A stretch of 64,000 bases of DNA from Sipunculus nudus (lineage: Eukaryota > Annelida > Sipuncula > Golfingiida > Sipunculidae), in NCBI GenBank assembly GCA_026874595.1, contig CM049306.1, positions 17,911,019 to 17,975,018 on the forward strand. The letters run 5' to 3'. The notes under the pieces are model-generated. The model was not told the origin of the DNA and made no database searches. It saw only the letters and a program-made list of their open reading frames with translations. Below, piece after piece: positions 47,975-55,350 of the stretch. The stretch's first letter is position 1; the number at the start of each line of letters is the position of its first letter. The position numbers and the translations under genes are program-made.

Positions 47975-49060
47975 ATATGCTTCATGTCATAAATTGTTAC
48001 TCTCTTAAACAAAATTTATTTTTTTTTATTTAAGTCATATGAATACAGGAAATGTTTAAAATACATATATGGTGTAAAATTGTGGGTAATCATTTTAACA
48101 TGAATTGTTTATTAAATAAACTGTATATCTGTCGATGATTTATGTTTTAATTGTCCATGTTTTCTAACAAACTGAAACTGAAGTGTTCTGTTTGTGACTT
48201 AGGTAGAAGAATTATATCAGGGAATGATCCCTGGAGCAAGGCGCTCTGGCAAGATCTAAAAGTTAGATTGGTAAAAATTAAATAGATTTGGATGCCAAAA
48301 AAGTATTAATTTTGATTTATTATAAATATTGATGCTTTGTTACATAATGTGATAGTTTAACAAAGTGTTAAAGAAACATTTACTTTATTTCCGAGGGGAC
48401 AACTTTTTTTTTCGACATACCAAGACTCCAAGATGGCGGATGCAGGAAATTAACATGGTGATCAACACGCAAAGGGTCGGTTAAAAGTAGTCTTATTCTT
48501 TTTAAGCAATAAAAAATAAGCTGTTTAAGCACACTGAATTATTCTCTGTTATATGAATAATTTCAATTACTCTTTTTAATGTGTTTTTATGCTTTTCCGG
48601 CCATTTTCCCGAGTTTTATTAATTTCCGAGAATTTCCGGGTTTTATTTATATTATAAGCCTAAAAAAATCGAACCTACAATCTCTATGTAAGGAATCCTA
48701 CATGTTACGAACTTAGCTGTGAAGACGAGATCCCAGATGGGTCATTTTAGTTCATTTATAGCTACAAGAGAAGTGCCATCCCTCGAATAATTGGGGAATA
48801 ATTAAAAGAACCAGTTCAGTATTAGGTGAGTTTGGAAATATCACTAATTCACTGCCACCGGCATCAAAGAGATCCAATGCAACTACACATTATCGCATGA
48901 ACACATTTCTACATGGAAAGTTGGTGTCATATTTCATGTACCAATAAAAATATGTGAAAGATATAATTTGCAATGTCAATTCTTTTTCCATACACCATCA
49001 CATAGCGATAACAAGCCCATAATTAAAACTTGTTTGCCATTTACCTTCATTTTCGTCCAT
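34616..49060 (-). CDS. CBLL1: Hakai-type E3 ubiquitin ligase / m6A writer-complex subunit
   Basis: Complete six-exon gene: 49045-49060, 38312-38500, 37406-37503, 36863-36949, 36031-36092, 34616-35540. All junctions are AG/GT and in phase, giving 458 residues. Residues 20-65 are a Lys/Arg/Gly-rich probable nuclear-localisation region. Residues 117-152 are a RING finger (C117, C120, C133, H135, C138, C141, C149, C152). Residues 168-200 form the Hakai-specific C2H2-like finger that completes the HYB phosphotyrosine-binding dimer (C170, C182, H195, H200, with the signature [17 protein letters not shown]). A conserved NLITVPIQD motif follows, then a Pro/Gly-rich disordered tail. The family ubiquitinates E-cadherin and, with WTAP and VIRMA, belongs to the m6A methyltransferase-associated complex. 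The 11-residue gap between C170 and C182 is longer than the 5 I recall for human. Intron 1 is 10.5 kb and transposon-rich. Confidence 0.96.
36031..36092 (-). CDS. CBLL1: Hakai exon 5 (second half of RING)
   Basis: Acceptor TTCTTCACAG, donor GTAAGG. It encodes [20 protein letters not shown] with the remaining zinc ligands, and carries two bases (AG) into the next exon. Confidence 0.95.
36863..36949 (-). CDS. CBLL1: Hakai exon 4 (first half of RING)
   Basis: Acceptor TGTATTCAG, donor GTAAGT, 29 codons: [19 protein letters not shown] then [10 protein letters not shown]. It supplies the first CxxC zinc pair; [12 protein letters not shown] continues in the next exon. Confidence 0.95.
37406..37503 (-). 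CDS. CBLL1: Hakai exon 3
   Basis: Acceptor TTTTTGTTAG, donor GTAATT, 98 nt. It encodes [20 protein letters not shown] then [12 protein letters not shown], the lead-in to the RING (compare human HLFWDFQINILGEK). Confidence 0.92.
38312..38500 (-). CDS. CBLL1: Hakai exon 2 (basic region)
   Basis: Acceptor TTTCTTTCAG, donor GTAAGA, 189 nt. It encodes a Ser-rich stretch, then [20 protein letters not shown] and further Lys/Arg, then an acidic [13 protein letters not shown] end. It corresponds to the basic N-terminal part of CBLL1 before the HYB region. Confidence 0.92.
38676..40102 (+). mobile_element. Family B element, near complete, diverged
   Basis: Same order as 20356-21815: TAGAATACAGGTAG, a decayed 5' hairpin and TATCCGCCGAAATC, then half-units with broken palindromes (GATGGCGCCACC at 39384, TTGGCGCCACC at 39533 and 39660). 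It ends with GGAGTTCTCCGGAAACC, a CGGCGGCTG stretch and TAGTATCTGCAAAACTCTG. The 3' copy of the inverted repeat has decayed (TTGGTGTATAGA), so this copy is older than the one at 20.4 kb. Confidence 0.75.
40330..40578 (+). repeat. Family C 3' fragment
   Basis: Follows the last third of 8870-9780 and ends ATAAGCTCACAGATTCGCC then AAAAATG, immediately before the next C copy. Confidence 0.6.
40580..41330 (+). mobile_element. Family C element, second copy
   Basis: Parallels 8870-9780 from TTTTTTCAAACAGTTGAAAG through a decayed GTCTAGAC array, CCCAATCTATTCTTATAAAA, a perfect GGTGGCGCCACC (41019-41030) and the end CAGGTTCACTAAAAAA. It lacks about 160 bp of the interior present in the first copy. 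Confidence 0.7.
41855..43760 (+). mobile_element. Helentron/pearl-like element with family A cores, full length
   Basis: 5' end ACAAGTGACCCATGGGTCAT then GACGCTCAGCTG; five core units of about 300-340 bp with CTGCAGAAACTGATGAAAC-like markers and palindromes (perfect only at 43402-43413). The microsatellite GGACAGACGGACGGACGG lies at 43684-43711 and the terminal hairpin AGCTCAG...CTGAGCT at 43729-43756. This shows that the 5' end also found with family E cores can be joined to family A cores. Confidence 0.8.
44379..45877. mobile_element. hAT-like non-autonomous DNA transposon
   Basis: Terminal inverted repeats begin CAGGGTTGGGGCCAGGTAC and end with the exact complement, GTACATG/GTACCTGGCCCCAACCCTG. 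An 8-bp direct repeat GTGAAATG flanks it at 44371-44378 and 45878-45885, the duplication length of hAT elements. Both ends are rich in GTACCTGTACCT. There is no transposase frame. Confidence 0.88.
44790..45150. repeat. Internal duplication of the hAT-like element's left end
   Basis: CAGGGTTGGGGCCAGGTA recurs at 44790, and the following about 350 bp tracks 44379-44789 (TGGGTCAA, CAGTCACCCCTGTCAGG-like, GAAGTTCATTGTG.CATTATCAG) with divergence. Confidence 0.75.
47043..48660. mobile_element. Long-arm inverted-repeat (MULE-like) element
   Basis: Two arms of roughly 570 bp (about 47043-47620 and 48100-48660) are inverted copies sharing AATAAAACCCGGAAA, ATGGCCGGAAAAGC, AACCGACCC, TTGTCCCCTCGGAAATAAAG and GGGATCATTCCCTGATAT. 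The 9-bp TAAAAAAAT flanks both ends (47034-47042 and 48661-48669). The long arms and 9-bp duplication fit Mutator-like or foldback elements. The AT-rich centre has no open frame. Confidence 0.82.
47944..47972. repeat. (AT)n microsatellite
   Basis: About 14 AT units in the centre of the long-arm element. Confidence 0.9.
49045..49060 (-). CDS. CBLL1: Hakai exon 1 (MDENE)
   Basis: ATG at 49058-49060 in the context CAAAATGG, 16 coding nt, donor GTAAAT. It carries one base into exon 2, giving [15 protein letters not shown] across the junction. Confidence 0.85.
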
Positions 49061-49163
49061 TTTGCTGCTGTTGCCTAAACACTTTTAAAAGACCATACGT
49101 GATTCGCTACTGACTCTGAGTTTGATACGTGAACTTTGATTGGACGCTTTTCAAGCCTTGCGC

Positions 49164-49704
49164 TAGACTGGTACCCCGCTCTGTCATGGCACCGCTGCTC
49201 TAGGCCAATCATAGAGACGGGCGTACAACGCCATCTTCAGTACTCCCGGCAGACTGGTTCCAACTCCAGTATGTATTACATATGATAAAAATAAGCATTA
49301 AGTTTGCTAAGAGAAGTTGTCAAAAGTTTGTTCATTTCGTGTGACATTTATGGTTAGATTAGGGCCTAATAGATATTGATGATAAACCAATGTTACGTAC
49401 AGTGGAATATCAAAGATTCAGTATATCGTGTCATCTATACATCCATCAGTCGTTTTTTGTGCAACAACTCATTTTCAATATTTGGAAACTTTAAATAACT
49501 AGATAAAGTAATTTTATAAGAAATCTTCACGGATAACCAGCCAGAATCGCGTGAACGTCCATGACAATCGGTATGAGCGTGCAGATTGGAGTTGGAACCA
49601 GTCTACAGGTAAGTCAAGAGTTGCAACTGGGAGTACTTAAGATGGCGTTGTACGCCTGTCTCTATGCTTGGCTGAGGGCCATAATATAGCAGGGTACCAG
49701 TCTA
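49164..49704. mobile_element. 541-bp inverted-repeat element just upstream of Hakai
   Basis: The ends TAGACTGGTACCC and GGGTACCAGTCTA are exact complements, and the arms stay similar for over 100 bp (CATAGAGAC, GGCGTACAACGCCATCTT, CAGACTGGTTCCAACTCCA). The 9-bp GCCTTGCGC flanks both ends (49155-49163 and 49705-49713). It lies 103 bp upstream of the Hakai ATG, so in its 5' UTR or proximal promoter. Confidence 0.85.
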
Positions 49705-49713
49705 GCCTTGCGC

Positions 49714-50430
49714 CTGTCGGGCACTTGCTTGTGCATGCCTGCATTGCCAGGGAACAGGACACAAAGATAAGAATGACGTCGTGCGACGTGTATACATGTA
49801 TTTGGACCACTGATCCTTAATTTAGTGTACACGGTGATATTTAAAATGTTTTAAACTATTCCTAGACGTTTTGGGTCAACCGTTTCATTTATTTAGCCTT
49901 GTCTCCACCAGAGGTCACTCTGCTATCATGGTCGGCTGAACTGAATGGTGCCACTTGAATGAATATGAACTTCTTCATCACAACTTGGATACATTTCAGT
50001 TTAACATACATGTAATTGAATTATTTTGAACTGAAATGTATCAAGTTTTATAGAGCTGAACATTTTAGCATATTCTAATCCAGGCCTGCCAAATCACTTT
50101 TTAAAAAGAGTCACTCTTTTTTTTATTTCTTAAGGATTTTACTAGAATATTTCGCCGATGAGCGTACAGCTATAAAGGGGTTGTCCTGTAAACTGGTAAG
50201 TGTATTGATCTTAGATAGCCTTTTAGACCCACAAGACTCGTGGTATCGATTATTTATTAGTTTAATGGAGGACATTGTATTTCACTGTAACTTCTCTATG
50301 TATTACAGGGGCCTATAGGACCTAATAAGAGGGCCGGCCTTTATATAAACAGAATTTTATTCTGATTATAATACTACATTTGTGGAATGTGGAAATGGAT
50401 AAATAAATAGTATTATATTATTTACGCATT
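49714..50430. other. No recognised gene; probable Hakai upstream region
   Basis: The displaced native 5' flank of Hakai would lie here if the 541-bp element inserted into the promoter. No TATA box or clear initiator is evident. Short AT-rich unique sequence. Confidence 0.3.
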
Positions 50431-51420
50431 CTGTATGCCTAGCATTGCCAACATTTAACTTCACTTCAAATTCATAGAAGACATGTCGCAACGGTTCCAG
50501 TTGGCGCGAGTCTTGCATGAGAGATAAAACTGTCCAGGATCCAGGGACATGCAAAATACCAGCCAAATCACTCCTGAGATAACAGCAAGGATGTATTATA
50601 CTACAGCGTGAAGTAGTTGGCGGCTGATTGTACCGGTCTTGCACAGGAAAAAGCTAGCTATCCAAGCTAGATGAATGAAATTGTAAATATTTAGGCCGAT
50701 ATGGCAAACCACTCTTGAGATATGTGCATGGATGAAAAAAGATTGTAGGTGGCGCCAACAGGCTTGTGTACGAGAAAGCTAGCCAAGATCGAAGGAAATG
50801 CAACATTATACAGATCTATACGTCAAACCATCTTGCAGATATATGTGATTTACACCAAAATTAGACAAAGATGGCTGCCACACAAATCCGTATGAAAATA
50901 TCAACGGTTTATAGACACGCAGAATTTCGGATCAATACGTCAAACCCATTCTTGAGATATGTGCATGGATTTGTTCTATTAAAACACACGAGCTTTATAC
51001 GAGGGAGCTAACCGAGATCGACGGAAATGCAAAATATCAATCGGATACAATTGACCATTTCCGAGAGATGTGTGATTTTCACCTGTAACAGACGCATTGA
51101 TAGACCCCATGCACTTATGATTCTTGATGGCGCCACCAGTTTTGGGTATGAGTTAAAGCTATTCAAGGTCAGTTGATATGTAACATTTTAGGCTGTTATG
51201 TCAAACCACTACAGGGATATCTGTGATTTCACCCAAAACAGACGCACGGATGGAGGCCAGTTGAAAACAGTTGTAGGTGGCGCTACCGTTCTTGGTGAAC
51301 AGATTAATTAAGATTTATGGCCATACATAGTTTCAGGGTGATACATCATACATCTCCTGCGAAAAGGGAACAGACGTATGGATGGAGACAACGCGAAGAA
51401 AATTGTATAGGTGCCTGACC
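50431..51420 (+). repeat. Old, degenerate family B-like tandem
   Basis: Half-units of about 130-150 bp with broken palindromes (GGTGGCGCCAAC at 50748, ATGGCGCCACCAG near 51128, GGTGGCGCTACC at 51276) and the markers GAGATATGTGCATGGAT and GAAAGCTAGCCAAGAT. Divergence is higher than in any other copy here. Confidence 0.6.
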
Positions 51421-52067
51421 AGGTTTTAATGAACACCAGTTCCAATGTTACCGAATGATTTTTTAATTACTTAAGGGACTTGAGAATATAATAAAACGTA
51501 ACACAATGTAATAAAATATATTTCAAAATTTACATTTCAAATGATTTCATACATGCAGATATTATTCATTTTAATGTATGTGAGAGGATGGTCAAAACAA
51601 TCTATTTACTGACATGTTAATTGTGCGTTTAATAAACCTGCCTAGAATTTAGAGTTTGTCACATTTCTTGCAGTTTCAATTACATGTCTAAATTACTCTT
51701 TTCTCCTGTCACAGAAATTAGGTAATTGCGAATATTTGTGTGTTTTACAAATGAGATATGTTAACCCCCTCACACAAACACAAACACTCAAAGAAACACA
51801 CTCGCATATAAACATATACTTGTATACACAGTCACATGGGCATTACGAAATTTCCAAAGAATGACTAAAATAACTGTATATGTCCATTAAATTACCTCCT
51901 TCGATTTTGCCAAGATAATGTTAAAGTAATCCCCCACCCCTTGCAACCAGACTAGGATTGATATGTAATTGTGGTAAATAGCAGGCTGCTTGGGTTGTGT
52001 GTATGTATATGTGTTGTGAGAAGGCAGGAGAATCTAGTTATTTATTCAAGAAATATTCATTTATGAC

Positions 52068-52204
52068 CGACGCGTTTAGAAGAGCTAATTCCCAGTCTTA
52101 TTATGTTACAGTCAGTGCTGTCTTCTTCTTGTGGCCTTGTTAAGAATATGGACATTTTTTTCATTGGAGTCTCGAGTTCCACCAGGGCAATGTCGTCCGG
52201 TTTC
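52068..52204 (-). CDS. Lone serine-protease exon carrying the catalytic Asp motif
   Basis: Acceptor TTGTTTCAG and a weak donor GTCATA bound 137 nt. They encode KPDDIALVELETPM and end SSSKRV, with one carried G. DDIALVEL is the trypsin-family motif around the catalytic Asp. The carried base would join the exon type at 63604-63767 in phase (Val-Gly-His-Gly), so it is a paralogue of that protease. It cannot be the same transcript: on the minus strand it lies downstream of that gene's stop. No His or Ser exon was found nearby, so it may be a remnant. Confidence 0.6.
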
Positions 52205-52390
52205 CTGAAACAACGCAAAGTTGGCCTTTAAGGCACATTAACGCCACTTGGCCGACTGGTATTGCTGGTCGAGCTAAGCGTTTATTTGTGTGTGTGTAGG
52301 TATGTGTGTGTGAACATATATTACATATATCATGTTGAAAAAAATCCTAAGCACCCAGGTTTAAGTTTTACAAGTAATATTTTTTTTTCA

Positions 52391-52490
52391 GGAGAACGCC
52401 CAGGTGACCTGCTTACACCAGAGGTTATCTTGCCATGTCTTCCAAAACGTCTTTATCTTGTCAAAGAAGGTGACGTCATTGTCAGGTGAT
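52391..52490 (+). CDS. Coding-like segment, strand and product unresolved
   Basis: On the plus strand a strong acceptor (TTTTTTTTTCAG) precedes an open segment reading GERPGDLLTPEVILPCLPKR to a stop. On the minus strand the same DNA reads DVTFFDKIKTFWKTWQDNLW with a plausible acceptor (ATACCTCAG) but a poor donor. I recognise neither. Confidence 0.2.
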
Positions 52491-52503
52491 CCATGAATAT
52501 CAG

Positions 52504-53336
52504 GCTGAGGTATTGTAGGTCAGGTGGAAAGGGTGAGGTATTGTAGATGGAAAGGATGAGGTATTGTAGGTCAGGTGGAAACGATGCGGCATTGTTGGTC
52601 AGGTGGAAAGAATGAGGTATTGTAGGTCAGGTTGAAAGGATGCGGCATTATAGGTCAGGTGGAAAGAATGAGGTATTGTAGGTCAGGTGGAAAGGATGCG
52701 GTATTGTTGGTCAGGTGGAAAGGATGAGGTATTGTAGGTCAGGTGGAAAGAATGAGGTATTGTAGGTCAGGTGAAAAGAATGAGGTATTGTAGGTCGGGT
52801 GGAAAGGATGAGGTATTGTAGGTCAGGTCGAAAGGATGAGGCACTGTAGGTCAAGTGGAAAGGATGAGGTATAGTAGGTCAGGTGGAAAAATGAGGCATT
52901 GTAGGTCAAGTGGAAAGAATGAGGTATTGGATTTAAGGTGGAAAGGATGAGGCATTGTAGGTCAGGTGGAAAGGATGCGGCATTGTTGGTCAGGTGGAAA
53001 GGATGAGGTATTGTAGGTCAGGCCAAAAGGATGAGTTATTGTTGGTCAGGTGGAAAGGATGAGGTATTGTAGGTCAGGTGGAGGTATGAGGTATTGTAAG
53101 TCAGGTGGAGGTATGAGGTATTGTAGGTCAGGTGGAGAGGATGAGGTATTGTAGGTCAGGTGGAGGTATGAGGTATTGTAGGTCAGGTGGAGGTATGAGG
53201 TATTGTAAGTCACGTGGAGGTATGAGGTATTGTAGGTCAGGTGGAGGTATGAGGTATTGTAGGTCAGGTGGAGAGGATGAGGTATTGTAGGTCAGGTGGA
53301 AAGAATGAGGTATTGTAGGTCAGGTGAAAAGGATGT
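52504..53336 (+). repeat. 28/27-bp minisatellite, about 30 units
   Basis: Units contain GGTATTGTAGGTCAGGTGG followed by AAAGGATGA. The first two-thirds uses a 28-bp unit ending AAAGGAT or AAAGAAT. From about 53070 many units switch to a 27-bp form ending AGGTAT. There are no unique spacers, so this is not a CRISPR array. Confidence 0.92.
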
Positions 53337-53900
53337 CAACAGTGCACGATTCATATACAGCCGAGTCAGGGAACTTCTGAAGCCTGAGAGAACATGACTA
53401 CAGTGGGCCCCAAATTTATCCAAATTACCAGGTTTCGTAATTTGTTGTTAATTATAGGTCTGTCAGACAGAACTGTATTATTGCCGAGTGTTTGTTTTCT
53501 ATGTCGTGACAGCGCTGAGGCTGATATATATTAATATTAATACTTCATTCTGTGAATAAACTATATTCAAGCAATTTTAACAAACTTACTCTGCAGTACC
53601 CTACGTCGAAAAAAGCCTTGGACTATTTACCCAGGAGGTATAAAAAAAAACCAACTTGTAGAATGATATTAATTAAGCGGCCGAGTGTGGACAGCTGGTG
53701 ATATTTACAGTGACTGTTACATTTTATACTACCAGGTGCACTCTATTTGAGGCTCAGTGAATCAATCTCATGGTTTCCGTGTTGTGGTTCGTGCAGTGGA
53801 CTGCTTTCTTAAATGATACCACGTCGCTGTGATACAAGAAATGACATGCAGTTTGAATTTTACAAGAAAATTTCAGTGTGATCATTAACTAATTACCCTT

Positions 53901-55350
53901 TTTAACTCAGCTGACTAAAAGTCATCTGAGCTATAGTCGTGGTCCATTGTCCGTCGTCCGTCCGTCTTGCCGTCCGTCCGTCGGGATGTCCGTCCGTAAG
54001 ACTGGCACGTTTCGACACCATTGGACATACGAATCTGAAATTCGGCATACTATTAGATGTCCCCAAAATCTCCTACCATGCCGAAAATTGGGTCAATAGG
54101 ACTTCGTTCCTTTGAGATATTAAGGAAAAACCTAATTTTTTTATTAGAAATCTATTTTCACACTTCAGGACTGCCTAATATCAAAACCACTCATCTGGTT
54201 TTCTTCATATTTACCATAAATTTGCCAGAAATTAAGTCAGTATTATATAATTTAAAAAAGTTATGGGCCCAAACATAATGGACTTTGTAAAAAAAATCTG
54301 GAAAGATATTTGGTCGCTTAAGACCAAAAGTGTTAAAGGTACGGACTTTTTTTCAGTAATACAACTTTAATTAATCAAAATTTAATTGTATACCAAAAAT
54401 TAGATCCAAATCTGTTAAATTTGTTTAAATATTGGCAAAAATATAAAATTGGTACCTTAAATTTTGCCCAACTTTGGCCATGGCACAGTCTTTCCTGTAA
54501 GTACTGTGGATTTAATTTTCACAGCATGTACACATAAGGATTTAATCTGTTCAGATCTGAAATTTGAAAATAAAAGCTGCAAAATTAGGCTAGTTATCGA
54601 AATATTTTTGGAGGCTCTTGTTGTATTCCCTTACATTGTCAAGCAGTCCACTTTGGTGACTGTAGGTCATTCAGTGCATATCTCTATGCTCCCCAGGCTG
54701 TTGCTATCATGTGAGATGTCCCAAAGATCTCCTACCAAGCTGAAAACTGGGTCTTTGCGACTTTGTTCCTTTGAGAAATTAAGGAAAAACCTCAATTTTT
54801 TATTAAAAACATATTTTCACACTTCAGGACTGCCTTATATCAAACCACTCATCTGTTTTTCCTCATATTTACCATAAATATTCCTCTTTATAGTTCCTAT
54901 ATACATGCCAGAAATAAGGTCTGTATTATATAATTTTAAAAAGTTATGGGCTCAAACATAATGCATATTGTAAAAAATCAGAAAAGATATTTGATCGCTC
55001 AACACAAAACATGTTAAAGCTAAGGACTTTTTTTTCAGTAATATAACTTTAATTAATCAAAATTAAATTGTATACCCAAAATTAGATCAAAATCTTTTAA
55101 ATTTTTTAAAATATTAGCAAAAATAAAAATTGGTACCTAAAATTTCACCAACTTTGGCCACGGCACGTTTTTTTCCTGTAAGTACTGTGGATTTAATTTT
55201 CACAGCATGTGCACATAAGGATTTAATCTGTTAAAATCTGAAATTTGAATATAAAAGCTGCAAAATAAGGCTAGTAATTGAATTTATTTTGGAGGCTCTT
55301 ATTGTATTCCCTTACATTGTCAAGCAGTCCACTTTGGTGACTGTAGGTCA
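53901..55350 (-). mobile_element. Family E element in inverted orientation
   Basis: Read on the minus strand, its 3' hairpin lies at 53901-53933, preceded by a (CCGT)-type microsatellite at 53951-53998. Two E core units follow at higher coordinates (AGTTATGGGCCCAAACATAA, AACCTCAATTTTTTATTA). The far end carries the phrase CACTTTGGTGACTGTAGGTC shared with 32600. The minus-strand open frame at 55320-55631 ends inside this repeat. Confidence 0.72.

Larger units (their letters stand above)
38501..49044 (-). other. Hakai intron 1, transposon-rich
   Basis: A 10.5-kb intron holding family B (38676-40102), two family C pieces (40330-41330), a Helentron/pearl-like element (41855-43760), a hAT-like element (44379-45877) and a long-arm TIR element (47043-48660). 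The spaces 41331-41854, 43761-44370 and 45886-47033 show no gene or recognised repeat. Confidence 0.8.

Noticed and set aside
52504-53336. CRISPR-like regular repeat
   Set aside because: Direct 27/28-bp tandem without spacers in a eukaryotic context; a minisatellite.
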